Origin: Acidovorax sp. FHTAMBA
GTDB taxonomy: Bacteria > Pseudomonadota > Gammaproteobacteria > Burkholderiales > Burkholderiaceae_C
DNA length: 64,000 bases
NCBI RefSeq assembly: GCF_038958875.1
Contig: NZ_CP152407.1
Coordinates: 813,501 to 877,500, forward strand
Direction of reading: 5' to 3'
Part shown: piece after piece, positions 32,838 to 41,761 of the stretch
Layout of the letters: each line of letters starts with the position of its first letter
How positions within the stretch are numbered: position 1 is the first letter of the stretch
Made by a program: the position numbers and the translations under genes
The notes under the pieces: generated by a model
What the model saw: only the letters and a program-made list of their open reading frames with translations
Databases searched by the model: none
What the model was told of the DNA's origin: nothing

Positions 32838-33941
32838 ATGTCTTCCTCCTCCTCTCGCCCGCCTGCGGGCCCCGCCGCCGCCCCAGCCTCCGACGTTGGC
32901 GGCCCATCGTCTTCTGCGCCTGCGGCCGGTCGGCCCGTGCTGCGCCGCCCGACCCTGGCGGCCAAACCCGCCCCGCCCACGCGGCCTGCGCCGCCGCCCC
33001 GGGCCCCACGGCCCGACCGCGCGCCCGCGCCGTCGGGTTACCGTGTGGCATCGGGCGCGTTTGTGGCGCCCGTGCGCCAGGTGCCTGCGTCTGCCACCAG
33101 CACCGTGGGCGGCCTGCCCACCTCGCGCCTGAACAAGCGCATGGCCGAGCTGGGCCTGTGTTCGCGCCGCGAGGCCGACGACTGGGTGGAGCAGGGCTGG
33201 GTCAAGGTCAACGGTGTGTTGGCCACCATGGGCCAGCAGGTTACGGCGGCCGACCGCATCGATGTGGACAAGATTGCCCAGGGTTTCCAGGAGCAGCGCG
33301 TCACCATCCTGCTGAACAAACCCATTGGCTATGTGAGCGGCCAGGCCGAGGACGGCCACACGCCCGCCGTTGCGCTGATCAATCCCCGCACCCACTGGCG
33401 CGACGACCCCAGTCGCAACCGCTTCTCGCCGCCGCAGCTGCGGGGCCTGGCACCTTGCGGACGGCTCGATATCGACTCGGTGGGCCTCTTGGTGCTGACG
33501 CAGGACGGCCGCGTGGCCCGGCAGATCATTGGCGAGGACTCCGAGATGGAAAAGGAGTACCTCGTGCGCGTGGTCTACCCGGCACCGGGCCAGGCGGTGC
33601 CACGCCACCCCGGCGAGCGCTCCGCGCCGCTGCAGGAAATCGACGAGCGTGACCCGGTCAGCACCAACGTGCAGGCGGTGTTTCCCCGAGAGTTGCTGGA
33701 GCGCCTGCGCCATGGCCTGAGCCTGGACGGCGAGCCGCTCAAGCCCGCCAGGGTCGATTGGCAAAACCCCGAGCAGCTGCGTTTTGTGCTCACGGAAGGC
33801 AAAAAACGCCAGATCCGCCGCATGTGCGAGCTTGTGGGCCTCAAGGTGGTGGGCCTCAAGCGCATCCGCATCGGCCGCGTGACCCTGGGCAACCTGCCCG
33901 TGGGGCAGTGGCGCTACCTGTCGCCCAACGAGCGGTTCTGA
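32838..33941 (+). CDS. 23S rRNA pseudouridine synthase, RluB/E/F family, with long N-terminal extension
   Basis: A 367-residue protein. Residues 1-95 are a Ser/Pro/Ala/Arg-rich, probably disordered basic extension. An S4 RNA-binding domain follows (RLNKRMAELGLCSRREADDW, about 97-116), then the RsuA/RluF-type catalytic domain with the active aspartate in GRLDIDSVGLLVL and the C-terminal TEGKKRQIRRMCELVG. It isomerises a uridine in 23S rRNA; similarity is closest to RluF. Start 32838 was chosen because earlier frames run back into the MITE-like element. Alternatively translation could begin closer to the S4 domain. Confidence 0.85.
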   Translation: MSSSSSRPPAGPAAAPASDVGGPSSSAPAAGRPVLRRPTLAAKPAPPTRPAPPPRAPRPDRAPAPSGYRVASGAFVAPVRQVPASATSTVGGLPTSRLNKRMAELGLCSRREADDWVEQGWVKVNGVLATMGQQVTAADRIDVDKIAQGFQEQRVTILLNKPIGYVSGQAEDGHTPAVALINPRTHWRDDPSRNRFSPPQLRGLAPCGRLDIDSVGLLVLTQDGRVARQIIGEDSEMEKEYLVRVVYPAPGQAVPRHPGERSAPLQEIDERDPVSTNVQAVFPRELLERLRHGLSLDGEPLKPARVDWQNPEQLRFVLTEGKKRQIRRMCELVGLKVVGLKRIRIGRVTLGNLPVGQWRYLSPNERF

Positions 33942-33984
33942 AGACCGCTGGCCTCACACCGCATTCCCGAACGGAGCCGTCCGC

Positions 33985-35253
33985 ATGCCCAATCCCTCTC
34001 GGCCGCGCGCCGCTTTGGCACCAGTCCCCCGATCCAATCCGCTGCGCCAGCTGCGCGCCTCCGATCTGCGCGGTGTGGCACGGCTGGCAACGCAGGCCAC
34101 CACCAGCATCAGCCACGTGGCCGAGGGCGTGCACCAGTCGGTGCTGGGAACGCTGGGGCTTCCCGGGGGGGCGCAGCCGGGGCAGGCTCGCGGGCTCACG
34201 GGGCTGGTGTACCAGAGCATCCGGGGTGTGACCCGCCTGGTCGATGCGAGCCTGCAGGCCGGCCTGGCGCGGCTGGAGCCGTTTTTTGGCCCTGATGAGC
34301 CCCCTTCATCGGTGCACTGGGAGCGCGAAGCCGTACTGGCCGCCCTCAATGGCGTGATGGGTGACCGCCTGCAACATGACAACAACCCGCTGTGCACGCG
34401 CATGGGGTTCTATCGGGATGGCCAGCCCCTGGACCTTGCCAACCTGGCTGCCAGCGGCGCTGCCACCGGCAAGCTGCTGGTGCTGGTTCATGGCCTGTGC
34501 ATGAACGATCTGCAGTGGCGGCACCAGGGCCATGACCATGGCGCGTACCTTGCGCAGGCGCTGGGCTACACCCCGGTCTACCTGCGCTACAACACGGGCC
34601 TGCACACCTCGGAAAACGGCGCGCAGCTGGCGGCGCAGCTGGAATCGCTGATCACCGCCTGGCCTGTGCCCGTGACCGAGTTGGCCTTGCTGGCCCACAG
34701 CATGGGGGGGCTGGTGGCCCGCAGCGCCTGCCAGCAGGCGCAACAGGCGGGCGGGCAGGGCTGGCTGGCGCTGCTGCGCCACCTCATATTTCTGGGCACT
34801 CCCCACCACGGCGCGCCGCTGGAGAAAGCGGGCCACTGGGTCGATACCCTGCTGGGCAGCACACCGTATTCCCGCCCCTTTGCACGGCTGGCGCAGCTGC
34901 GCAGTGCGGGCATCACCGACCTGCGCTACGGCCACGTGCTGGAGTCTGACTGGCAGGGGCGTGACCGCTTCCTGCGCCATCCCGACCGTCGCACGCCGGT
35001 GCCGCTGCCCGAAGGCGTGGCGTGTTTTGCCATCGCGGCCACCCTGGCGCCGCGGCGCAGCCCGTCGGCGGAGCGGCTGGTGGGGGACGGGTTGGTGCCC
35101 TTGCGCAGCGCGCTGGGCATCCACGATGATGCCCGGCGTACCCTGGGTTTTGGCAAGGCCCGGCAGGCCGTGTACCACCGCATGGGCCACCTGGCGCTGC
35201 TGGGCGACGCCGATGTGGCGCAGCAGCTGCAGCACTGGCTGGAGCCAGCATGA
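33985..35253 (+). CDS. alpha/beta hydrolase, PGAP1/lipase-like
   Basis: A 422-residue alpha/beta hydrolase. An N-terminal helical region (about 20-130) precedes the fold; then LLVLVHGLCMNDLQW (oxyanion hole), the nucleophile elbow AHSMGG with S239, and LIFLGTPHHGAPLEKAG, typical of PGAP1-like or triacylglycerol lipases. Catalytic histidine is probably in the final YHRMGHLAL segment. There is no signal peptide, so it should act in the cytoplasm or at the inner membrane. The natural substrate is unknown. It lies 43 bases after the pseudouridine synthase stop and may be co-transcribed. Confidence 0.82.
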   Translation: MPNPSRPRAALAPVPRSNPLRQLRASDLRGVARLATQATTSISHVAEGVHQSVLGTLGLPGGAQPGQARGLTGLVYQSIRGVTRLVDASLQAGLARLEPFFGPDEPPSSVHWEREAVLAALNGVMGDRLQHDNNPLCTRMGFYRDGQPLDLANLAASGAATGKLLVLVHGLCMNDLQWRHQGHDHGAYLAQALGYTPVYLRYNTGLHTSENGAQLAAQLESLITAWPVPVTELALLAHSMGGLVARSACQQAQQAGGQGWLALLRHLIFLGTPHHGAPLEKAGHWVDTLLGSTPYSRPFARLAQLRSAGITDLRYGHVLESDWQGRDRFLRHPDRRTPVPLPEGVACFAIAATLAPRRSPSAERLVGDGLVPLRSALGIHDDARRTLGFGKARQAVYHRMGHLALLGDADVAQQLQHWLEPA

Positions 35254-35382
35254 GGCGAACCTGGTGGCGCCTTCCCGGGTGCGCAAGCGGTGTCGATGGT
35301 CTGTTTTGGCCTGCGAGCGGTGTTGCCCAGCGTGGGGCTGACGCTACCATCGCACCACGAACTGAATAACAAGGAGCAATGA

Positions 35383-36318
35383 GTGAGCGACAAGAAATAC
35401 CGCCTGGTAACCCGCAGCGATTTTGACGGCCTGGTCTGTGCCGTGCTGCTCAATGAGTTGGAACTCATCGACGAGATCACCTTCGTGCATCCGAAAGACA
35501 TGCAGGATGGCAAGGTCGCCATTACCAGCCGCGATATCACCACCAACCTGCCCTATGTGCCCGGCGCGCACATGGTGTTCGACCACCACGAGTCCGAAAC
35601 CATCCGCAACTCGGGCCGGCGCGACGAGAACCACATCATCGAGGCGCACGCTCCCTCGGCCGCACGCGTGGTCTACAACTATTACGGCGGCAAGGCCGCG
35701 TTTCCCCGCATTACCGAGGAAATGATGGCCGCCGTGGACCAGGCCGACTCGGCCCAGTATTCGCGCGACGACATCTTGAACCCCCAGGGCTGGGTGCTGC
35801 TGAACTACCTCATGGACTCGCGCACGGGCCTGGGGCGGTTTCGGGAGTTCCGCATCAGCAACTACGCGCTGATGATGGACCTGATCCAGTACTGCCGTGA
35901 CCACACGATTGACGAGATCCTGGCCCTGCCGGATGTGCAGGAGCGCGTGCAGCTCTACCGCGAGCACGCCCCCAAGGCCCAGGCCCAGCTGCAAAGCTGC
36001 GCCATCCGCATCGGCAACCTGGTGGTGCTGGACCTGCGCGACGAGGAAACCATCTGGGCCACCAACCGGTTCATGATCTATGCGCTGTTCCCCCAGTGCA
36101 ACATCTCCATCCATGTGATGTGGGGCCTGCAGAAGCAGAACACCGTGTTTGCCACCGGCAAGTCCATCCTTGACCGCAGCAGCAACACCCATGTGGGCAA
36201 CCTGATGCTGGAGTTTGGCGGCGGCGGCCACGCTGCGGCGGGCACCTGCCAGGTGGCCAACGACAAGGCCGACGCCATGCTCAAGACGCTGATCGAGCGC
36301 ATCACCAACGACGGCTGA
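35383..36318 (+). CDS. DHH family phosphoesterase (exopolyphosphatase-related)
   Basis: A 311-residue protein with the DHH motif at D67-H68-H69 (VFDHHES), the N-terminal RSDFDGLVCAVLL, and the C-terminal DHHA1 GGGGHAAAGTCQV. These enzymes cleave phosphodiesters or small nucleotides with manganese; the exact substrate is not set by sequence. The start is GTG 35383 with AAGGAG six bases upstream; a nearby ATG (35379) is in another frame. A strong terminator follows at 36390. Confidence 0.85.
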   Translation: MSDKKYRLVTRSDFDGLVCAVLLNELELIDEITFVHPKDMQDGKVAITSRDITTNLPYVPGAHMVFDHHESETIRNSGRRDENHIIEAHAPSAARVVYNYYGGKAAFPRITEEMMAAVDQADSAQYSRDDILNPQGWVLLNYLMDSRTGLGRFREFRISNYALMMDLIQYCRDHTIDEILALPDVQERVQLYREHAPKAQAQLQSCAIRIGNLVVLDLRDEETIWATNRFMIYALFPQCNISIHVMWGLQKQNTVFATGKSILDRSSNTHVGNLMLEFGGGGHAAAGTCQVANDKADAMLKTLIERITNDG

Positions 36319-36389
36319 TCCCGGCGCCCCCGGCTGGGTGGCGGGCAGCCGCCCACGCGGGCCCTTGAAAACCGGGCGCATGCCCCTAC

Positions 36390-36423
36390 ATCACGCCTGC
36401 TGGCCCGGCAGGCGTGATTTTTT
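36390..36423 (+). terminator. intrinsic terminator after the DHH phosphoesterase gene
   Basis: Perfect 11-bp arms ATCACGCCTGC and GCAGGCGTGAT around a 7-base loop, followed by a run of six T. Confidence 0.9.
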
Positions 36424-36475
36424 GTGCCGGGCCCTGTTCTTCCGTATCGACCGAATCCACAGAGAGAAACCCTCC

Positions 36476-38449
36476 ATGAGCAAGCAAACCCTGTCGTTCC
36501 AGGCCGAAGTGGCCCAGCTGCTGCACCTGGTCACCCATTCGCTGTATTCCAACCAGGAAATCTTCCTGCGCGAGCTGATCTCCAACGCGTCGGACGCCTG
36601 CGACAAGCTTCGTTTTGAGGCGCTGGACAAGCCCGCCCTGTACGAAGACGCCCCCAACCTCGAAGTGCGCGTGACCTTCGACAAGGCAGCCAAGACGCTC
36701 ACCATCACCGACAACGGCATCGGCATGAGCCAGCAAGAGGCGATTGACCACCTGGGCACCATTGCCAAGAGCGGCACCAAGGACTTCATGGGCCGACTCT
36801 CAGGCGACCAGAAGGCGGACGCCCAGCTCATCGGCCAGTTTGGCGTGGGCTTTTATTCGGGCTTCATCGTGGCCGACAAGATCACCGTGGAATCGCGCCG
36901 TGCAGGCCTTGCGGCCGAAGAAGGCGTGCGCTGGATCAGCGGCGGTACGGGGGATTTCGAGGTGGAAACCATCACCCGCGCCGCACGCGGCACCAGCATC
37001 ATCCTGCACCTGCGCGAAGAGGCTGAGGAGTATCTCAACGCCTGGAAGCTCAAGCAGGTCATCGCCAAGTATTCCGACCACATCAGCCTGCCCATCCTGA
37101 TGGAAAAGGAAGAGTGGAAAGATGGCGAGCTCATCAACCCCAGCGACGAAAACGGTGGCCGCCAGCCCGGCGGCATGGTCAAGACCGGCGAGTGGGAAAC
37201 CATCAACAAGGCCAGCGCCCTGTGGACGCGCCCCAAGAAGGACATCACCGAAGAACAGTACGCTGAGTTCTACAAGACCATCAGCCACGACCACGAGGCC
37301 CCGCTCACCTGGGCGCACAACCGCGTCGAGGGCAACACCGAGTACACGCAGCTCTTGTACATCCCCGCCAAGGCGCCGTTCGATTTGTGGAACCGCGACA
37401 AGAAGGCAGGCGTGAAGCTGTACGTGAAGCGTGTGTTCATCATGGACGACGCCGAGGCGCTGATGCCCACCTACCTGCGCTTTGTGAAGGGCGTGATCGA
37501 CTCGGCCGACCTGCCGCTGAACGTGAGCCGCGAGCTGCTGCAGGAAAGCCGCGACGTGCGCGCCATCCGCGAAGGCAGCACCAAGCGCGTGCTCTCCATG
37601 CTGGAAGACCTGGCCAAGCACGACAAGCATGACACCGCGGCCAATGCCGATGGCGTGACCGATGTGGTCGATGCCGACGACAAGGCCAAGGAAGGCAAGT
37701 ACACCGCGTTCTACAGCGAGTTTGGCGCTGTGCTGAAGGAAGGCCTGGGCGAAGACTTTGGCAACCGCGAGCGCCTGGCCAAGCTGCTGCGCTTTGCCTC
37801 CACCACCAGCGACGCTGTGACGGTGGGCTTTGCCGACTACAAGGCGCGCATGAAGGAAGGCCAGGAGGCGATTTACTACATCACTGCCGACACCCTGGCT
37901 GCTGCCAAGAACAGTCCACAGCTCGAAGTCTTCAAGAAGAAGGGCATCGAGGTCCTGCTGATGACCGACCGCGTGGACGAGTGGGCGCTGAACTACCTGC
38001 ACGAGTTTGACGGCACCCCGCTGCAAAGCGTGGCCAAGGGCGCCGTGGACCTGGGCAAGCTGCAGGACGAGGCCGAGAAGAAGGCTGCTGAAGAGGCTGC
38101 CGAGGCGTTCAAGCCCGTGCTCGCCAAGCTGAAAGAAGCCCTCAAGGACAAGGCCGAAGACGTGCGCGTGACCACCCGCCTCGTCGATTCACCCGCCTGC
38201 CTGGTGGTGCAGGACGACGGCATGAGCACCCAGCTGGCGCGCATGCTCAAGCAGGCTGGCCAGCAGGCGCCCGAGACCAAACCCGTGCTGGAAGTGAATG
38301 CCGAGCACGCGCTGGTCAAGAAGCTCGACGGCAGCGTGCACTTCCACGATCTGGCCCACATCCTGTTCGACCAGGCGCTGCTGGCCGAAGGCGGCTTGCC
38401 GGAAGACCCGGCGGCCTACGTCAAGCGCGTGAACGCCCTGTTGGCCTGA
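36476..38449 (+). CDS. htpG: molecular chaperone HtpG (Hsp90)
   Basis: A 657-residue Hsp90 homologue, normal length. The ATP-binding domain has ELISNASDACDKLR (33-46), DNGIGM and GQFGVGFYS; the middle and C-terminal dimerisation domains follow. The ATG at 36476 begins MSKQTLSFQAEVAQLLHLV as in other HtpG proteins; AGAGAG lies upstream. It folds or stabilises client proteins in the cytoplasm, chiefly under heat or oxidative stress. It stands alone between two terminators (36390 and 38531). Confidence 0.97.
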   Translation: MSKQTLSFQAEVAQLLHLVTHSLYSNQEIFLRELISNASDACDKLRFEALDKPALYEDAPNLEVRVTFDKAAKTLTITDNGIGMSQQEAIDHLGTIAKSGTKDFMGRLSGDQKADAQLIGQFGVGFYSGFIVADKITVESRRAGLAAEEGVRWISGGTGDFEVETITRAARGTSIILHLREEAEEYLNAWKLKQVIAKYSDHISLPILMEKEEWKDGELINPSDENGGRQPGGMVKTGEWETINKASALWTRPKKDITEEQYAEFYKTISHDHEAPLTWAHNRVEGNTEYTQLLYIPAKAPFDLWNRDKKAGVKLYVKRVFIMDDAEALMPTYLRFVKGVIDSADLPLNVSRELLQESRDVRAIREGSTKRVLSMLEDLAKHDKHDTAANADGVTDVVDADDKAKEGKYTAFYSEFGAVLKEGLGEDFGNRERLAKLLRFASTTSDAVTVGFADYKARMKEGQEAIYYITADTLAAAKNSPQLEVFKKKGIEVLLMTDRVDEWALNYLHEFDGTPLQSVAKGAVDLGKLQDEAEKKAAEEAAEAFKPVLAKLKEALKDKAEDVRVTTRLVDSPACLVVQDDGMSTQLARMLKQAGQQAPETKPVLEVNAEHALVKKLDGSVHFHDLAHILFDQALLAEGGLPEDPAAYVKRVNALLA

Positions 38450-38478
38450 TCCATCGGCTCCAAGGGATATATTTGGGG

Positions 38479-38530
38479 CTAAATTGGCCTCCAGCGCTTA
38501 CCCAGTAAGCGCTGGCAGCTATCAAAATAG
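38479..38530 (+). repeat. dispersed hairpin repeat, best hairpin copy
   Basis: CTAAATTGGCCTCC, then AGCGCTTACCCAGTAAGCGC with nine-base arms around CCA, then TGGCAGCTATCAAAATAG. It directly precedes the htpG terminator. Confidence 0.85.
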
Positions 38531-38564
38531 AAAACCCCGGCTGCTGTGGCAGACCGGGGTTTTT
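38531..38564 (+). terminator. intrinsic terminator after htpG
   Basis: Ten-base arms AAAACCCCGG and CCGGGGTTTT followed by T; the A-rich left flank means it may also serve the minus-strand gene ending at 38601. Confidence 0.88.
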
Positions 38565-38600
38565 GCATGTTGATGTGGGGCCCGCCGCAGCGGTGCGGCG

Positions 38601-38909
38601 TCACTCCTCGGGCTCGGCCTGCTCCAGGATGCGGGAGTGCGCGCGGTTGCGCTCCTGCGGGTTGGCGGCGATCAGCTCCCGCAGCGCCCCTTGCGGGATG
38701 CGCAGCCCCTTGCGCCGGTCGTTCTTGACTGGCAGATTGCGCCAGCCCGAAAGAACCAGCCAGTCCCACAGCTCGCGGGAGATGGGCTGATCGACGGACA
38801 TTTTGACTTCGCCGCGGATGATGGTGCTGCCGACCTGCGGGAGCGGGCCTACCGGCGCAGGTTTGCGCTGCTGGCGGATGGAAAACAGGTTTCGAAGCAG
38901 ATCCTTCAT
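38601..38909 (-). CDS. conserved hypothetical protein
   Basis: A 102-residue cytoplasmic protein without recognised domain. It starts MKDLLRNLFSIRQQRKP at 38909; the middle has SVDQPISRELWDWLVLSGWR and the end is charged (NRAHSRILEQAEPEE). Codon use is normal for this genome, and the length and absence of interruptions support a real gene. Function unknown. It lies downstream of the SrkA-like kinase gene, same strand, 101 bases apart, perhaps one transcript. Confidence 0.7.
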   Translation of the reverse strand: MKDLLRNLFSIRQQRKPAPVGPLPQVGSTIIRGEVKMSVDQPISRELWDWLVLSGWRNLPVKNDRRKGLRIPQGALRELIAANPQERNRAHSRILEQAEPEE

Positions 38910-39010
38910 GGGCAGGCCAACTCGCTGGGGAATGAACGAACCTGCAGCATAGCCCAGGCGCGCAGCAAGCCCAAGCCGCTGTGGCCAGGGCGGGGCGCGC
39001 TCACGCCGCC

Positions 39011-40051
39011 TCAGGCCATAAGGGGCTCCTCCGCCATCGCCTCGATCTGCTCGATCAGCATGTCCACCTGCCCTCGCCAGTAGTCGCTGCTGCCAAACCA
39101 CGGGAAGTTGGCGGGGAAGATCGGGTCTTGCCAGCGGCGCGCGAGCCAGGCGCTGTAGTGGATCAGGCGCAGCGTGCGCAGCGGCTCGATGAGCGCCAGC
39201 TCGCGGCGGTCAAAGTTGCGGAACTGCTCGTACCCGTCGATCAAGGCGCCGAGCTGGTGGGTGCGCTGGCGCCGATCTCCCGAGAGCAGCATCCACAGAT
39301 CCTGCACGGCCGGGCCCATGCGCGCGTCGTCCAGGTCCACAAAATGCGGGCCGCCGCGGCCCCATTCATCCAGCGGGGTCCAGAGAATGTTGCCGGGGTG
39401 GCAGTCGCCGTGCAGGCGGATCAGGGCTGCATCTTTCAAGCCAAATTGGCCTGTAATGCTTGATGGATAAGCACTGGCAGCTATCATTTCAAGAGCTTTG
39501 TCGCATTGCGCCTTCCAGGTCGCCTGCATGTCGAGCGGTATGATCTCGTTCATCAGCAGCCAGTCGCGCGATGCCGTGCCAAAGGAGGCCAGGTCCAGCG
39601 TGGGCCGGTGGTCAAACGGCTGGGCCGCGCCCACGGTGTGAATGCGGGCCAGAAAGCGGCCGATCCATTCGAGCACCTCGAAGTCGTCGAGCTCGGGCTG
39701 GCGCCCGCCGCGCCAGGGGCTGACGGAAAACGCAAAGCCATCGTGCTGGTGCAGGGTGGCGCCGCTCAGCACCAGCGGGCCCACGGCGGGCACTTCGGCG
39801 GCCATCAGTTCGGCGGCAAAGGCGTGCTCTTCGAGGATCTGCGCGTCACTCCAACGGCCGGGGCGGTAGAACTTGGCCACCACGCGCTCACCGTCTTCCA
39901 GTGTGACCTGGTACACCCGGTTTTCGTAGGATGACAGGGCCATGAGGCGGCCGTCGCCGTACAGGCCCACGCTGGCCAGCGCGTCCAGCACCACGTCGGG
40001 GGTGAGCTTGGAGAAGGGGTGCAGTGGCGAGGCGTCGGGAATAGAGTGCAT
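39011..40051 (-). CDS. srkA: SrkA/RdoA-type stress response kinase
   Basis: A 346-residue aminoglycoside-phosphotransferase-fold Ser/Thr kinase of the SrkA (YihE) family: SYENRVYQVTLEDGERVVAKF (41-61), the catalytic loop HGDCHPGN (214-221, D216) and the metal site FVDLDDARMGP. In E. coli SrkA protects from envelope and oxidative stress. Residues 190-204 (including SAYPSSITGQ) are encoded by a dispersed hairpin repeat lying just before the catalytic loop, an insertion shared in sequence and frame with the acyl-CoA dehydrogenase at 1936-3141. Catalytic residues appear intact, so the enzyme is probably active. Confidence 0.9.
   Translation of the reverse strand: MHSIPDASPLHPFSKLTPDVVLDALASVGLYGDGRLMALSSYENRVYQVTLEDGERVVAKFYRPGRWSDAQILEEHAFAAELMAAEVPAVGPLVLSGATLHQHDGFAFSVSPWRGGRQPELDDFEVLEWIGRFLARIHTVGAAQPFDHRPTLDLASFGTASRDWLLMNEIIPLDMQATWKAQCDKALEMIAASAYPSSITGQFGLKDAALIRLHGDCHPGNILWTPLDEWGRGGPHFVDLDDARMGPAVQDLWMLLSGDRRQRTHQLGALIDGYEQFRNFDRRELALIEPLRTLRLIHYSAWLARRWQDPIFPANFPWFGSSDYWRGQVDMLIEQIEAMAEEPLMA
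39441..39491 (+). repeat. dispersed hairpin repeat, copy inside srkA
   Basis: CCAAATTGGCCTGTAATGCT, TGATGGATAAGCACT and GGCAGCTATCATTTC on the plus strand; read antisense and in frame by srkA, as in the acyl-CoA dehydrogenase. Confidence 0.82.
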
Positions 40052-40139
40052 TCACTCATTCTCGCCGGTCCGTTGCGCTCCAGCCGTGCCATACTTTTAA
40101 CAGCTGGTTACAAGTTCAGTTTCAATACAAGGGGCGCGC

Positions 40140-41714
40140 ATGGCGTTGAGCATCAAAACCAAGATATGGCTGCCGGCCATTGCCGTGAGCATGGGGCTGG
40201 TACTCATGTCAGTGGGCTCGGCGGTGCGCACGGTGCAGTCGCAGGCGATCACGGTCAAAGAGCAGTCCGACCAGCAGAGCAAGCTGGAGCTGGCGTCGCG
40301 CTGGCGCGGCTTGGCCGAGGCGCAGGCCTTGCGCACCCTGGGCGCGGCGCTGGCGGCCGATGAGGCTTCGGCCGCCCTGCTGCAGGGCGGGCAGGAGCAG
40401 GACCAGCAGGAGCTGGCGCAGGTGCAATCGGCGCTGGGCACGCTGCTCACCACGCCGACGGAGCGCGCTGCGCTGGTCGCCGCCACGCAGCAGGCGCAGG
40501 CGCTGAAGGCATCGCTGGACGCGGCGCAACAGCTCAAGGCCGGGGGCGATGCGGCCGCGCTGCAGGCACACATCCGGGGCGACACCCAGGGCAAGCTCAA
40601 GGCGTTTCAGAGCGCGCAGCAGGACATGGTGCGCCTGACCGAACGCGGCGCCACCGAGTTGCGCGACAAGGCGGGTACCGAGCGGCTCAAAACCGTGTGG
40701 GGCGTGGCGGGCATCATGGCCATCATCATTTTGGCAGTGTGTATCGGCACAAGGCTGGTGCAGCGCGGTGTGACCGAACCCCTGGCCGACATTGTTCAGG
40801 TGGCGCGTTCCATTGGCGCGGGCGACCTGACGGTGCGCATCGGCACCGACCGCCAGGATGAAATGGGCGAGGTGCTGCGCGCGCTGGCGCAGATGTCGCA
40901 ATCCCTGGCGGAACTGGTGGGACAGGTGCAGCGCTCTGCGGGCAGCATCGGTACGGCCAGCGTCGAGATTGCCCATGGCAACCACGACCTTTCCAGCCGC
41001 ACGGAGGCCACCGCCGCCCATCTGCAGCGCGCATCGTCTACGCTGGACCACCTCAGCGGCGCGGTGGGGCAGTCGGCCGCTTCGGCCCGCGAGGCCAATG
41101 CGCTGGCGGCTTCGGCCTTCACGTTGTCGCAAAGCGGCGGCCAGTCGGTCAGCGAGGTGGTGCACACCATGCACCGCATCGACAGCTCATCCAAGAAAAT
41201 CGTGGACATCATTGCCGTCATTGACGGCATTGCGTTCCAGACCAACATCCTGGCGCTGAACGCCGCCGTGGAAGCGGCCCGCGCCGGTGAGCAGGGGCGT
41301 GGTTTTGCGGTGGTGGCCAGCGAGGTGCGCTCGCTGGCCGGGCGCTCGGCAGAGGCCGCGCGCGAGGTCAAGGCGCTGATTTCCGCCTCGGTCGAAAACG
41401 TGGAAGCCGGTACGGCCCTGGTGGACCGCGCGGGGCAGACCATGCAGGAGATCGTGCAATCGGTCCAGCGCGTCAGCGGCATCATCGAGGAGATCACCGC
41501 CAGCACCGCTGAACAAAGCGGCGACATGCAACTGGTGAACTCCGCCGTGGGCGAACTGGAGCAGATGACCCAGCAGAACGCGGCCCTGGTGGAGCAAAGC
41601 GCCGCAGCGGCCGGTGCCATGAGCGAGCAGGCGGCGGTGCTGGAACGCCTGGTGGGGCGCTTCAAGCTGGCCCATGCCGGGCCTGCCTCGCAGGCGCGGT
41701 TGACGGCCGGCTAA
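40140..41714 (+). CDS. methyl-accepting chemotaxis protein
   Basis: A 524-residue receptor: membrane segment at about 10-30, a glutamine- and alanine-rich periplasmic bundle (35-190), second membrane segment (about 190-207), HAMP and a signalling hairpin with IAFQTNILALNAAVEAARAG. No CheR pentapeptide at the end. The hairpin is nearly the same as in the receptor at 26538-28226 but the sensor parts differ, so they should see different signals. It diverges from srkA with an 88-base gap. Confidence 0.93.
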   Translation: MALSIKTKIWLPAIAVSMGLVLMSVGSAVRTVQSQAITVKEQSDQQSKLELASRWRGLAEAQALRTLGAALAADEASAALLQGGQEQDQQELAQVQSALGTLLTTPTERAALVAATQQAQALKASLDAAQQLKAGGDAAALQAHIRGDTQGKLKAFQSAQQDMVRLTERGATELRDKAGTERLKTVWGVAGIMAIIILAVCIGTRLVQRGVTEPLADIVQVARSIGAGDLTVRIGTDRQDEMGEVLRALAQMSQSLAELVGQVQRSAGSIGTASVEIAHGNHDLSSRTEATAAHLQRASSTLDHLSGAVGQSAASAREANALAASAFTLSQSGGQSVSEVVHTMHRIDSSSKKIVDIIAVIDGIAFQTNILALNAAVEAARAGEQGRGFAVVASEVRSLAGRSAEAAREVKALISASVENVEAGTALVDRAGQTMQEIVQSVQRVSGIIEEITASTAEQSGDMQLVNSAVGELEQMTQQNAALVEQSAAAAGAMSEQAAVLERLVGRFKLAHAGPASQARLTAG

Positions 41715-41761
41715 ACCCGCCCCTCGGAACTGCGGCGCACCGGTGCACCGGCGCCCGGTGA

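Noticed and set aside
41735..41756. GC palindrome GGCGCACCGGTGCACCGGCG between the chemotaxis receptor and DUF2855 genes as terminator
   Set aside because: No T-run on either strand and alternative pairings; too weak to call.
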